A stretch of DNA of 64,000 bases, taken from positions 3,720,001-3,784,000 of the forward strand of contig NZ_CP101987.1 of NCBI RefSeq assembly GCF_024508315.1, in the 5' to 3' direction. The notes under the pieces were generated by a model that was given only the letters and a program-made list of their open reading frames with translations, did no database searches and was not told the origin of the DNA. Both the position numbers and the translations under genes were made by a program. Of the stretch, positions 51,228 to 59,626 are shown one piece after another (position 1 is the stretch's first letter; every line of letters begins with the position of its first letter). The stretch comes from Cellulomonas xiejunii. Its GTDB lineage: Bacteria; Actinomycetota; Actinomycetes; Actinomycetales; Cellulomonadaceae.

Positions 51228-52076
51228 ATGGCACGCACCGCACGCATCGACTCCGAGCTCACGAGCGCATACCGTGCCGACGGCCGGCGCCGAGCACACC
51301 GTCTCCCCGTGTGTCCCGCGACCGGCCTGGCGCGGTACCGCGACCGGCACCAGGCCCGCGACGGGGCGAAGGGTGCGACCGCGGGCTCGTCGAGGCTGAC
51401 CATCAGCCCGTTCGCCTGCCCGGACTGCCGCGGGTTCCACCTCGACACGCAGCCGGACCGGACCGCACGTCCGGTCCACGGGCGCGGGCAGTCGGCACCG
51501 AGCCCCCGCACGGAGCCGGCCGGCACCCGGCGTTACGTCCTCGTCGACATCGAGAACGTCACGCACGGCGCGAAGGACGCACCCACCGAGGTCGCTGCGC
51601 TCTGGCAGCGCCTCGAGCACGCCGCGCGGATCTCCGAGGGCGACCACGTCGTCGTCGGAGCGGCGCGCAAGGTCGCGCGCCGCTACCGGCACGCCGTCCA
51701 CGGGGACGGGATCCGGTGGGTCGTGGGCGCCGACGCACCGGACGGTGCCGACCATGCCCTGCTCGCCGCCATCGACCTGCACCGTGTCGCGAAGCGCTAC
51801 GACGAGCTGGTCATCGTCTCCGGGGACCACTGCTTCGAGCCGCTCGCCCGCCGCGCGAAGGCGCACGGTCTCACCGTCCGGGTGGTCACGGCCGAGAACG
51901 CCGACCCGCGGTGCGGCCGGACGCTCTCGCGCCGGCTCGCCAGCGCCGCGGACACCTGCACCCGGGTGCACCGCCGGACGCGGGCGCACGAGCGCGCCAT
52001 CACGGCCATGAGGACGGTCGCCCGCTGCAGTGCACGGCCCGCCGTGGCTGGGGCCCCCGCGAGCGTGACCGCGTGA
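51228..52076 (+). CDS. NYN/PIN-like protein with N-terminal zinc-finger-like segment
   Basis: This 282-residue protein starts at ATG 51228, preceded by GAAGGAG. Residues 20-85 contain paired cysteines (PVCPATGLARYRDRH and FACPDCRGFHLDT), a likely zinc-binding unit. Residues 100-225 fit a NYN/PIN-type ribonuclease: RRYVLVDIENVTHGA (acidic pair), ALLAAIDLHRVAKRYDELVIV with ADHALL, SGDHCFEPLARRAKAHGL. Such proteins probably cleave RNA, but activity is unproven. It is divergent from the NB-ARC gene, with 163 bases between, and is followed by a 50-codon gene. Confidence 0.72.
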   Translation: MARTARIDSELTSAYRADGRRRAHRLPVCPATGLARYRDRHQARDGAKGATAGSSRLTISPFACPDCRGFHLDTQPDRTARPVHGRGQSAPSPRTEPAGTRRYVLVDIENVTHGAKDAPTEVAALWQRLEHAARISEGDHVVVGAARKVARRYRHAVHGDGIRWVVGADAPDGADHALLAAIDLHRVAKRYDELVIVSGDHCFEPLARRAKAHGLTVRVVTAENADPRCGRTLSRRLASAADTCTRVHRRTRAHERAITAMRTVARCSARPAVAGAPASVTA

Positions 52077-52206
52077 CCCGGCGTGCTCCTGCCCGCGATC
52101 CCGAGCGCGCGCCGTCGCCGGTCAACCCGGTGCCCCCTCGTGCTTCCGTCGACGGCGGCGCGCCCGCGCCGCACCCCACCCGACCCATCGAGAGGAGGTG
52201 ATCGAC

Positions 52207-52359
52207 ATGCCCAAGTACTCCACGTCCAGGCAGTCTGCTGCGCGTAGCGTCAGCTCGGCCCGGCTCCAGCAGCCGTCCGGCCGGAGCCACGCCTTCGGTG
52301 GCTACGCCAAGGTCAGCTACGGCAACGGGACCTACCGCATGCGACCGAGCTCGCGGTAG
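52207..52359 (+). CDS. 50-residue basic protein with strong ribosome-binding site
   Basis: An ATG preceded by GAGGAGGTGATCGAC opens a 50-codon frame rich in Ser, Arg and Gly (PKYSTSRQSAARSVSSARLQ at the start, GGYAKVSYGNGTYRM near the end). It ends just before a strong hairpin. The excellent ribosome-binding site and terminator support a real gene. It lies 130 bases after the NYN-like gene. I recognise no family. Confidence 0.6.
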   Translation: MPKYSTSRQSAARSVSSARLQQPSGRSHAFGGYAKVSYGNGTYRMRPSSR

Positions 52360-52371
52360 CACCCACGACGG

Positions 52372-52408
52372 AGTCCCGTCGCCTCGCCCACAGCGCGGCG
52401 ACGGGACT
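52372..52408 (+). terminator. terminator of the 50-residue gene
   Basis: A 12-bp stem AGTCCCGTCGCC / GGCGACGGGACT with a 13-base loop lies 12 bases after the stop codon. Confidence 0.65.
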
Positions 52409-52571
52409 TCGCCGGTCCCGCGCCTCCCACGGCGACTGAGTCTGCGCCTCGCCGTGGACCGGGTCCGACCTCCTCAGTCGTCCTCCCGCCGACGCCGGAC
52501 AGCCCCCGTCCCCGTCGGCTCCGTCTCCGTCGCGCCCGCGCCCGTCACGTCCTTGCTCAGCCGCTCCCCGC

Positions 52572-52606
52572 CCGTCCGGGCCGGGCACCGCGCCCGGCCC
52601 GGACGG
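52572..52606 (-). terminator. terminator of the Rv0909-like gene
   Basis: A 15-bp stem (arms CCGTCCGGGCCGGGC and GCCCGGCCCGGACGG) with a 5-base loop lies six bases past the stop of the minus-strand small gene. Confidence 0.75.
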
Positions 52607-52612
52607 AGGTCG

Positions 52613-52795
52613 TCACTGGTCGCCGATCTTCTTGTCCGCCGCCGACTGCGCCTTGTCGAGCTGCTCGTCGTGCTTGCCGCCCGTGGCGGACGACGCCGCG
52701 TCGGACCCCTTCTCCAGGGCCGCGTCGCTCCCCTGCTCGCCCTTCTCGCCCTGCGCCGCGTCGGACGCCTTGCCCTTGAGGTCGTCGATGCCCAT
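52613..52795 (-). CDS. Rv0909/MT0933-type small antitoxin-like protein
   Basis: This 60-residue acidic, helical protein begins MGIDDLKGKASDAAQ and contains SATGGKHDEQLDKAQ and ends DKKIGDQ. This is the pattern of actinobacterial Rv0909-family proteins, annotated as putative toxin-antitoxin antitoxins and also resembling CsbD-type stress proteins. The family name does not prove an antitoxin role, and no toxin gene is adjacent. A GGGGGA ribosome-binding site lies upstream, and a strong terminator follows within six bases, so it is an independent monocistronic unit. Confidence 0.82.
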   Translation of the reverse strand: MGIDDLKGKASDAAQGEKGEQGSDAALEKGSDAASSATGGKHDEQLDKAQSAADKKIGDQ

Positions 52796-53018
52796 GCGTG
52801 TCCCCCTCGTCGATCACTACGGAAGGTCTGCCCGGCGCACGGGGCGACGAGCGGGCCGCACCGGGCGGCCCCGGCGCCGTTCCATCCTGCGTCGACCCCT
52901 GGACACCCGCACCCGCACCGCGGGATCGGGGCGGCACTGCGCCCGCCGAGGGCCCGACCCGATCGGCACATCGCGTCGCTGTGACCAGCGGGAAGTCACG
53001 CTCCCGAGTCGGCGGCCG

Positions 53019-53690
53019 TCAGCAGTCGCCCGCTGGGGGCAGAGCGATCTCGTAACCGAGTCCCTGCAGGGCTCGGACGTGATCGATCCCGTCGTCGTGG
53101 CTGCCCGGCAGGTCCCAGGGCGACACGAGCCGGCCCGTCGCGTCGGCCTCGTAGATCACCGTGATTCCTCGACCGTCGCGCTGGTAGGCCAGGACGAGCA
53201 CCCAGTCGATCGGGGCGTTCGCGAGCCGGCCCAGCTGGTAGGGCGGATCGAGGTGGTAGAGCGTGGCCGTGTGCGGGGGGACGAGGTCAGCGCCCTCGGC
53301 GTCCGCCCGCGGCTGCAGCATGGCGACGAGCCACGCCACCTGCGTGCCCGGCCGACGCGTCGTCACTCGCGCGCAGGGGGTCCAGTGCTCGCGGGACGTG
53401 ACGGCGACGTACCGTCCGCCGACGCGCACGACCCCGAAGTCGTACACCCACACCGTCGGGTCGGCGGTACGGAGGTGCTGCACGAATGGCTTGAAATCGT
53501 GCAGCCACCAGCTCGCCCGCTCACCCGAGGGACCGACGAGCTCGATGCGATGCGGACCGACCCGCGTCAGCCGCCACGGGGTGCCGTCAGCCCGGACGGC
53601 GCGGGCGACGAGGTCGGGCTGGACGACGTGACCGGGAGCGTCGGAGATGCACGCGAGGTGGGTGGGGTCGTCGAGGTGCAGATCAAGCAC
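53019..53690 (-). CDS. hypothetical cytoplasmic protein
   Basis: This is a 223-residue protein beginning at GTG 53690 (LDLHLDDPTHLACISD). It has no signal peptide, membrane segment or catalytic motif. The composition is beta-rich with several aromatic motifs: ASWWLHDFKPFVQHL, VWVYDFGVVRVGGRYVAV, APIDWVLVLAYQRDGRG. Codon usage is normal for the window. It is flanked by 223 and 480 bases of apparently non-coding DNA and is not in an operon. I do not recognise the family. Confidence 0.65.
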   Translation of the reverse strand: MLDLHLDDPTHLACISDAPGHVVQPDLVARAVRADGTPWRLTRVGPHRIELVGPSGERASWWLHDFKPFVQHLRTADPTVWVYDFGVVRVGGRYVAVTSREHWTPCARVTTRRPGTQVAWLVAMLQPRADAEGADLVPPHTATLYHLDPPYQLGRLANAPIDWVLVLAYQRDGRGITVIYEADATGRLVSPWDLPGSHDDGIDHVRALQGLGYEIALPPAGDC

Positions 53691-54158
53691 GGGGTACTCC
53701 GTCAGGTCGAGCAGCTTCCCGTACCGGCGGCACGGGCGGATCTTCCTCCGGGGGCACCGTGCGCTCTGCGCGGTTGCCAGTCGGCCAGCCGGAGGGCTTG
53801 AGGCCGAGCTTCGTGATCGGGAGACACCCTAGGACCCGCGGCTGACATGGGGGTGGTCGGCGTCATCGGCGTGGCGCGGGAGACCGACCGCTCTGGCTGC
53901 TGGCACGTGCGCGCTTGGCTGGCTCCTTCCTGGTGGGCGGGCGTCAGGAGAACCTCGTCACCGACCGACACCAGAGCCCGACGCCCTGAGGCACGGGGCC
54001 TCAGTCGACGCACGACACGTCGCGCCACGGCATCGCGCCCCTCCGTCCGGTCCGTCAGCGGCCGTCCTCACCACGCGACGGGACCGGCCGATCGCGACGC
54101 CGCGGCGAAGTTGTCCCCAGATGCGGGACGACCTCACCGCCGAACCGCTTCGAACCAG
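53691..54158. other. long intergenic region, no gene seen
   Basis: The only long frames here are Arg/Ser/Thr-rich and lack starts with ribosome-binding sites. Nothing coding, repeated or structured could be supported, apart from the promoter of the DUF6318 gene at the right edge. Confidence 0.5.
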
Positions 54159-54164
54159 TACCTT
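54159..54164 (+). promoter_or_regulatory. -10-like element for a leaderless DUF6318 transcript
   Basis: TACCTT ends six bases before the ATG at 54171, in the context GAACCAGTACCTT. The third pair has GAACCGGTACTTT at the same distance. Confidence 0.45.
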
Positions 54165-54170
54165 CCGGAC

Positions 54171-54767
54171 ATGCAGATGCGTGCACAGGTCGCCGTCGTG
54201 GTCGTTGCCATTGCGTTGGCGACCTCCGGCTGCGCCACTGATGCCGACCCCACGGACGACGCCACGTCGCAGCCGCCTGTGACGGCGACGGCGACGCCCA
54301 CCCTGTCGCCGACGCCCTCACCAACGGTGGACGTCACCGTCCCACCAGTACGACCCGAGGCGATGGCGACACCGAGCGCCGACGGCGCCGCGGCTGCCGC
54401 GAGCTACTTCATCTCGCTGTACCCATACATCAACGCGACTGGTGACCTAGCGGAGTGGAACGCGCTGTCATCGCCCGAGTGCAGCTTCTGCTCAGGAATC
54501 ACGGCGAACGTGACTGATCTGCATAGTCGTGGACACCGAAACGTTGGGGGCGCGGAGATCCTCGCTGCGTCAGGCACCGAGGTGGATGCCGGACGGTGGT
54601 ACTCCGCACGCCTTCACGTGCGGATTGATGCGTCCGTGGACCTGGACGCCGAAGGGCGAGTCCTCGAGGACCACCCTCTAGAGGACCGTGAGATCGACAT
54701 TGTCATGACCTGGTCCGATGGGTGGACGATCGACGAGGTCGGCCCGGCCGCGGCACCGGCGTCATGA
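54171..54767 (+). CDS. DUF6318 family lipoprotein (pair 2)
   Basis: This 198-residue protein has a lipobox (ALATSGC, Cys near 19), a Thr/Pro-rich linker, and the DUF6318 domain: RPEAMATPSADGAAAAASYF, ISLYPYINATGDLAEWNAL, a CSFC pair, and a strand region ending MTWSDGWTIDEV. The ATG at 54171 places the signal peptide at the start; the longer upstream frame is non-coding. The stop overlaps the ATG of the PKD-like gene (ATGA). It is a close relative of the proteins at 57003 and 17896. Membrane-anchored, outer face, function unknown. Confidence 0.84.
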   Translation: MQMRAQVAVVVVAIALATSGCATDADPTDDATSQPPVTATATPTLSPTPSPTVDVTVPPVRPEAMATPSADGAAAAASYFISLYPYINATGDLAEWNALSSPECSFCSGITANVTDLHSRGHRNVGGAEILAASGTEVDAGRWYSARLHVRIDASVDLDAEGRVLEDHPLEDREIDIVMTWSDGWTIDEVGPAAAPAS

Positions 54768-55672
54768 TCAAGAGCCATGTTCGGAGCATCACTTGCCGGA
54801 CGGCGATTCTCCTCATCGCGACCACTCCATTCGTGACAGTCCTTGCCATTCCGGCTGCGGCCGAAGGAGAGCCGCGGTTCGGCAGCGAGCTCTCGGAGGA
54901 TGTCGTACGCGTCGCGGTCGATCGCTCCGAGCAGCTCGCTCGCGAGAACCGGGTGATCCCGCCCGAGCTGCAGCTCTTCCGCTACGAACGCGCCCCGCAG
55001 TGCCGTGAGGTCGCCGGGATCTGGACCAAGGGCTCGGCGGACGGCACCTGCCCCGAGCTCGCCGACCTCGCCGGAGCGATCCAGCAGTGCGAAGACGGCG
55101 ACACCATGGTCCTGCCGATGTGGCGCCAGGCCCGCACCACACCCGCGGCGGCTTGGGGACCCTGGCAGCAGATCGACGCCGGCGGCTGCGGAGTCGACCT
55201 GCTGCCCGTCCTGACCGAGGCCGACTTCCGCCTGCTGCCGATCCCCGCCCCGACCCTCACCCTGCAACCGGACCGCGGCTGGGTCCTGATCAACATCGAG
55301 ACCATCGCCTCCACCGACCCCACACCGGTCACCCTGCGCACCGAGCTGCTCGGCTACGGCATCACCGTCGAAGCCACCCCCACCCGCTGGACCTACGACT
55401 TCGGCGACGGCCACACCCTGACCACCCGCTCCCCCGGACACCCCTACCCCGACCACGACGTCTTCCACGAGTACGAGAACCCCGGCACCACCACCATCAC
55501 CCTGCAAGCCGAATGGACCGGCCGCTACCAGATCGACGGCAACCCCACCTGGCGCGACATCACCGGCACCGCCATCACCACCACCACCTCCCCACCCTTC
55601 ACCATCGAAGAACGCACCAGCCGCCTCGTCGCCGACCTGTGCACCGACAAACCCAAGCCACCCGACTGCTGA
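54764..55672 (+). CDS. secreted PKD-like protein (pair 2)
   Basis: This 302-residue protein has a signal peptide ending near IPAAAEG (residue 28). A variable stretch of about 45 residues follows, and then a conserved region beginning YERAPQCREVAGIW. The PKD-like core contains WTYDFGDGHTLTTRSPGH, DVFHEYENPGTT and ITLQAEWTGRY, and the end is LCTDKPKPPDC. From 54982 to the stop the DNA is almost identical to 57784-58474, while the first 70 codons differ. It overlaps the DUF6318 stop by four bases, indicating coupled translation. Probably exported; possible cell-surface binding role. Confidence 0.82.
   Translation: MIKSHVRSITCRTAILLIATTPFVTVLAIPAAAEGEPRFGSELSEDVVRVAVDRSEQLARENRVIPPELQLFRYERAPQCREVAGIWTKGSADGTCPELADLAGAIQQCEDGDTMVLPMWRQARTTPAAAWGPWQQIDAGGCGVDLLPVLTEADFRLLPIPAPTLTLQPDRGWVLINIETIASTDPTPVTLRTELLGYGITVEATPTRWTYDFGDGHTLTTRSPGHPYPDHDVFHEYENPGTTTITLQAEWTGRYQIDGNPTWRDITGTAITTTTSPPFTIEERTSRLVADLCTDKPKPPDC
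54982..55672 (+). repeat. 691-bp direct repeat, copy A
   Basis: This stretch matches 57784-58474 at a constant offset of 2802 bases with only about ten differences noticed. The match starts abruptly inside the two PKD-like genes and ends exactly at their stop codons. Confidence 0.9.
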
Positions 55673-55743
55673 GAGCCCGTCAGCATGCGACTTCATCGAA
55701 CCCCGAACCCGGCGCCGACACGCTGCTGAGGACGCCCCACGCC

Positions 55744-56760
55744 TCAGCCGCGCGCTGCGGACCTGTACTTCGATGCGATGTACTCGTCGACCCATGCTCG
55801 ACTGCTGCGCCACTGCCCGTTCTCGGCACGCTGCGCCTTGAGCCGGCCTCGTTGCGCAGCGTTGCGCAGGGCCAGGTGGCTGACCTCGGGTGTCGCGAGT
55901 GATGCGAGCGGGACCAGGCGCTCGGCTCCCGCCAGGGCAGGGACCATGAAGCGCAGGATGTTGTCCAGCACCGCACGGGCGATCTGCTCGGCAAGCGGCC
56001 CGTAGTTACCGGCATCCGCCTGACGCAGTGCGCGCAGGTAACGCTCGCGCTCCCTCTTCTGGATGATCGCCGGCGCATACCCCAAACGGCACAGGATCAG
56101 GTTCATCAGCAGCCGCCCGGTCCGCCCGTTCCCGTCGATGAACGGGTGGACCTGCTCGAAACCCGCATGGATGGCAGCGATCGCCTCCATCGGGTGCGCC
56201 GCCGACGCACGCACCGCCTCGACGCTGTCGAGCCAGTCCCTCAGTCGCGGCTCGACCAGAGCATGCGACGGTGGCTTCATCCCGCCGGGGAACGAGTGGA
56301 TGTCATGCCGCCGAAAGCTGCCCGGCCCCTCGTGAGGTCCGGCGTCCGGGTTCGGCGCGACGTCCCACACCGGCGTCATCGCCATCCGGTGCACGTACCG
56401 CACGTCGGTGAGCGTCAGCAGCTCACCGCCGCCGACAAGGTCCGGCACGACGGCCTGGGCGTACACCCACTGTGCGGCATCGGCGTAACCCTTCACCTCC
56501 ATGTACTCGGCGAGCTGCCGGTCACCGACCGCGCGCCCTTCATGAAGGAGCTGCTCGACCTCACGCAGCACCAACGTGTTGCCTTCGAGGGCCGTCGAGT
56601 TGTGGGCGTCGTGCACCCACAGCTCGTCCCAGATGGCGCGGGCCTCTGCGGGCGACGGCAGGCCCCCGAGCTGGTCCCGGACCTCCGAGATCGCCTCGTC
56701 GAGGGAGCGATACACGGCTTGGCGGCTCATCCGACCGGGTCCACCACGACGGACGGCCAT
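55744..56760 (-). CDS. Fic-domain protein (AMPylase, class II)
   Basis: This 338-residue protein has the Fic catalytic motif VHPFIDGNGRTGR near 203 and an upstream inhibitory-helix motif STALEGN near 55, the class II arrangement in which the helix blocks ATP binding. Fic enzymes transfer AMP (or other NMP groups) to target hydroxyls. The C-terminal region (TPEVSHLALRNAAQRGRLKA) looks like a winged-helix DNA-binding or target-binding domain. ATG at 56760. It lies alone on the minus strand between the two DUF6318/PKD pairs. An inverted repeat at 56804 upstream may be its operator. Confidence 0.9.
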   Translation of the reverse strand: MAVRRGGPGRMSRQAVYRSLDEAISEVRDQLGGLPSPAEARAIWDELWVHDAHNSTALEGNTLVLREVEQLLHEGRAVGDRQLAEYMEVKGYADAAQWVYAQAVVPDLVGGGELLTLTDVRYVHRMAMTPVWDVAPNPDAGPHEGPGSFRRHDIHSFPGGMKPPSHALVEPRLRDWLDSVEAVRASAAHPMEAIAAIHAGFEQVHPFIDGNGRTGRLLMNLILCRLGYAPAIIQKRERERYLRALRQADAGNYGPLAEQIARAVLDNILRFMVPALAGAERLVPLASLATPEVSHLALRNAAQRGRLKAQRAENGQWRSSRAWVDEYIASKYRSAARG

Positions 56761-56803
56761 GAGACTCCTCAGTTGCTACGGTCGGGCCCTTGGAATCAAA
56801 CCA

Positions 56804-56824
56804 TTGCAACCGAGCGGTTTGCAA
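56804..56824. promoter_or_regulatory. inverted repeat between fic and the DUF6318 gene
   Basis: TTGCAACCG and CGGTTTGCAA form an imperfect inverted repeat in an AT-richer patch 44 bases upstream of the Fic start, a plausible operator. Confidence 0.35.
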
Positions 56825-56990
56825 CGCTTGGCTTCGGACAATGAGACCGCAGCAACGACGTTGGCGGATCCGGATGAGGGGGAGCCGGCGCCCGTCGGCG
56901 GACAGGACTTCGTGCGAGGACCTCCACCGCGGCCCCACGGCTCGTGTCCACAGATCTGGCCGACCATCACCTCGCCGTGCGCAGAACCGG

Positions 56991-56996
56991 TACTTT
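56991..56996 (+). promoter_or_regulatory. -10-like element for a leaderless DUF6318 transcript
   Basis: TACTTT ends six bases before the ATG at 57003, matching the arrangement at 54159. Confidence 0.45.
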
Positions 56997-57002
56997 CCCG
57001 AC

Positions 57003-57602
57003 ATGCCCACACGTGGAACGGGACGACGCGCGCTCTCATTGCTGGCGTTGACGCTGGCACTGGGGATGGCACTGGCGGGGTGCACGAACGGCGGCAACGC
57101 CCCGCCTACGCCAACAGCCACTCCGGCGGCGACTGCGAGCCCGACGCCCACGCCAAGCCCGGCGCCGGAGCCGCCATCGCCTCCGGTGCGCCCCGAGGCG
57201 ATGGCAACCCCCAATGCCGACGGCGCGACGGCGGCGTCTCGCTACTTCATGGAGCTCTACACGTACTCGAGGCTGACGGGTGATCCGTCCTTGCTGGTCG
57301 AGCTGTCCAGCTCAGAGTGCTCGACCTGCTCCGCGATCGTCGACCAGGTGAGCGCCACCCGTGACGAAGGGAAGACGTCGGAAGGCTACGCAGTCTCAGT
57401 TCACGAAGCGACGCCTACGGAACTCGTCAGCGGAGAGTCCTTCACGGTCGAACTGCGGTTGACCGAAGGTGCCGGCACCACCCGCGACCGGGCCGGCGTT
57501 GTGGTCTCTGAGACAGCCGCGGCGGAGCGCATCCTCCGCTTCGGGCTGCGGTGGAACGGCGGATGGACGGTCGAGGCGCTCGGCGTGGAGACCACGGGAT
57601 GA
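57003..57602 (+). CDS. DUF6318 family lipoprotein (pair 3)
   Basis: This 199-residue protein has a lipobox (GMALAGC, Cys near 24), a Thr/Pro-rich linker, and the DUF6318 domain: RPEAMATPNADGATAASRYF, MELYTYSRLTGDPSLLVEL, a CSTC pair, and the closing strands (FGLRWNGGWTVEALGV). ATG at 57003 begins the signal peptide; upstream sequence in the frame is not coding. The stop overlaps the start of the PKD-like partner (ATGA). The sequence is clearly diverged from pair 2, although the downstream genes are nearly identical in their 3' parts. Confidence 0.84.
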   Translation: MPTRGTGRRALSLLALTLALGMALAGCTNGGNAPPTPTATPAATASPTPTPSPAPEPPSPPVRPEAMATPNADGATAASRYFMELYTYSRLTGDPSLLVELSSSECSTCSAIVDQVSATRDEGKTSEGYAVSVHEATPTELVSGESFTVELRLTEGAGTTRDRAGVVVSETAAAERILRFGLRWNGGWTVEALGVETTG

Positions 57603-58474
57603 GTCAGCGCGTCAGTTCATTCGCTCTGACCGCATTGCTGATCCTGGGGGCCGCCGTTCCCGGCGACGACCTCGGAACAGCAGGCAAGGCTGGCGAGGGC
57701 CAGTTCGAGTTTTTTGCCGCTCGCGAGGCGGAACGCGCTGCCCGAGCAACCCGGTCACTCCCTCCGGAACTTCGGCTGTTCAACTACGAACGCGCCCCGC
57801 AGTGCCGTGAGGTCGCCGGGATCTGGACCAAGGGCTCGGCGGACGGCACCTGCCCCGAGCTCGCCGACCTCGCCGGAGCGATCCAGCAGTGCGAAGACGG
57901 CGACACCATGGTCCTCCCGATGTGGCGCCAGGCCCGCACCACACCCGCGGCGGCTTGGGGACCCTGGCAGCAGATCGACGCCGGCGGCTGCGGAGTCGAC
58001 CTGCTACCCGTCCTCACCGAGGCCGACTTCCGCCTGCTGCCGATCCCCGCCCCGACCCTCACCCTGCAACCGGACCGCGGCTGGGTCCTGATCAACATCG
58101 AGACCATCGTCACCACCGACCCCACACCCGTCACCCTGCGCACCGAGCTGCTCGGCTACGGCATCACCGTCGAAGCCACCCCCACCCGCTGGACCTACGA
58201 CTTCGGCGACGGCCACACCCTGACCACCCGCTCCCCCGGACACCCCTACCCCGACCACGACGTCTTCCACGAGTACGAGAACCCCGGCACCACCACCATC
58301 ACCCTGCAAGCCGAATGGACCGGCCGCTACCAGATCGACGGCAACCCCACCTGGCGCGACATCACCGGCACCGCCATCACCACCACCACCTCCCCACCCT
58401 TCACCATCGAAGAACGCACCAGCCGCCTCGTCGCCGACCTCTGCACCGACAGACCCAAGCCACCCGACTGCTGA
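57599..58474 (+). CDS. secreted PKD-like protein (pair 3)
   Basis: This 291-residue protein has an N-terminal hydrophobic signal (SSFALTALLILGAAVPGDDL) and a short variable region (FFAAREAERAARATRSLPPE). From residue about 62 it is almost identical to the pair 2 protein, including WTYDFGDGHTLTTRSPGH and the end LCTDRPKPPDC. The signal peptide shares little with pair 2, so the conserved part has been copied or homogenised while the N-terminus diverged. Translation is coupled to the DUF6318 gene. Exported; role unknown. Confidence 0.82.
   Translation: MSQRVSSFALTALLILGAAVPGDDLGTAGKAGEGQFEFFAAREAERAARATRSLPPELRLFNYERAPQCREVAGIWTKGSADGTCPELADLAGAIQQCEDGDTMVLPMWRQARTTPAAAWGPWQQIDAGGCGVDLLPVLTEADFRLLPIPAPTLTLQPDRGWVLINIETIVTTDPTPVTLRTELLGYGITVEATPTRWTYDFGDGHTLTTRSPGHPYPDHDVFHEYENPGTTTITLQAEWTGRYQIDGNPTWRDITGTAITTTTSPPFTIEERTSRLVADLCTDRPKPPDC
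57784..58474 (+). repeat. 691-bp direct repeat, copy B
   Basis: Partner of 54982-55672. Differences are mostly synonymous third-position changes, plus Lys/Arg and Ala-Ser/Val-Thr changes. Confidence 0.9.
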
Positions 58475-58537
58475 CGAGATCGCCGCACGTCGGGAGCATT
58501 CGCTCAACTCGGGCCGGACCACCGCCGATACGAGGGC

Positions 58538-59233
58538 ATGGCCCGTCGTCCGGACGCACCCATACGCCAGCACCCGGCGTTCGCCACGTCGACGGTGACG
58601 GCCCGACGCGCCCCTCGCCGGCGCCGGACCCGCGCACGACCGCTGCTGCTGGCCGCCGTGATGGCAGTCGGCGCGTGGTTCGCACTGGGCCAGCCGACCT
58701 CACTGACCGACGTCGACCGCCCGGGCACCTCCGACGGAGACATCGGCAGCGTCTCCGCCGGGTCACCCACCCCCGACCTCGTCACCCCGCCCGCCGACGC
58801 CGAGGGGCCGTTCCCTGTCGTGCGGGTCGTCGACGGTGACACGTTGATCGTGGCTCGCCCCGAGGGCGAGACACGCGTACGGGTGATCGGCATCGACACC
58901 CCGGAGTCCGTCGCCCCGGACCAGCCCGTCGAGTGCTTCGGTCCCGAGGCGGCCCAGCGCGCGGAGCAGCTGCTCGCCGGCACGTCGGTCATGCTGCGCG
59001 GCGACCCGACGCAGGACCGTGTCGACCGGTACGGCCGCGAGCTCGACTACGTCTGGCTGCCCGACGGGCGCCTGTTCAACCACGTCATGCTCACCGAGGG
59101 TTACGCACTCGAGTACACGTTCGCCGCTCCCTACGCCTACCAGTCCGACTTCCGCGACGCCGAGCAGCTGGCGGCTCAGGGCGCGGCGGGGCTGTGGTCC
59201 CCGACCACGTGTGGTGGAGACGTCGCCGCCTGA
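58538..59233 (+). CDS. thermonuclease (SNase) family protein
   Basis: This 231-residue protein has an N-terminal basic stretch and one hydrophobic helix (PLLLAAVMAVGAWFALG, residues 35-52) that acts as a signal or anchor, then a linker. The staphylococcal-nuclease domain follows: RVVDGDTLIVARP near 97, TRVRVIGIDTPES (catalytic Arg and Asp), TQDRVDRYGRELDYVWLPDG. It should cut DNA or RNA outside the membrane with calcium. ATG at 58538 is 63 bases downstream of the PKD-like gene on the same strand, so co-transcription with that pair is possible. Confidence 0.9.
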   Translation: MARRPDAPIRQHPAFATSTVTARRAPRRRRTRARPLLLAAVMAVGAWFALGQPTSLTDVDRPGTSDGDIGSVSAGSPTPDLVTPPADAEGPFPVVRVVDGDTLIVARPEGETRVRVIGIDTPESVAPDQPVECFGPEAAQRAEQLLAGTSVMLRGDPTQDRVDRYGRELDYVWLPDGRLFNHVMLTEGYALEYTFAAPYAYQSDFRDAEQLAAQGAAGLWSPTTCGGDVAA

Positions 59234-59269
59234 ACCGGCCCGTGGGCCTGACGCCACGAGGGACACACG

Positions 59270-59539
59270 TCAGACCGCGCGCATCGCGATTCCGGTATCG
59301 GCCGAGCTCCACGCCTGCCCGCTCGAACGGGCATCACGCGCAAGCGCACCCGCCCCCTCAGCCAACGCCTGATCGAGCACGGTCAGCACCAGAGAGACGT
59401 TCCCCAACGCGTCCTGGACGAGGCCCGACCCGAGCGCCTGACCGGTGGCGGCGCACTCCGCACCCACGAGCCCGGCATGAGCCTCAACCGCGCTGGCGAA
59501 CGTCGCGACAGCGGCGTCGTCGACCCTCAGATCAGCCAC
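59270..59539 (-). CDS. small helical (WXG100-size) protein
   Basis: This 89-residue helical protein (ADLRVDDAAVATFASAVEAH, then LVLTVLDQALAEGAGALARD, ending AWSSADTGIAMRAV) is about 85% identical to the one at 63310. It has the length and helix-turn-helix hairpin of ESX/WXG100-type proteins, with a Trp in the C-terminal helix rather than a central WXG. The GTG start follows GGGCGAGG. It is downstream of the cassette lipoprotein at 59627 on the same strand with an 87-base gap that is also conserved at 13774-13861. A secretion partner for the large helical protein is the best guess. Confidence 0.7.
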   Translation of the reverse strand: MADLRVDDAAVATFASAVEAHAGLVGAECAATGQALGSGLVQDALGNVSLVLTVLDQALAEGAGALARDARSSGQAWSSADTGIAMRAV

Positions 59540-59626
59540 GACCTCGCCCTTCTACGTCAGGCGGATCCGTCACGTGGGCACCGCTCGCCTGCGAAGGTCG
59601 GACTCGGGTGACGATCTCTGCCGGTC

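Noticed and set aside
53847..54170. upstream extension of the DUF6318 frame
   Set aside because: Arg/Thr/Ser-rich, and the lipoprotein signal begins only at 54171, with a -10-like element just before it.
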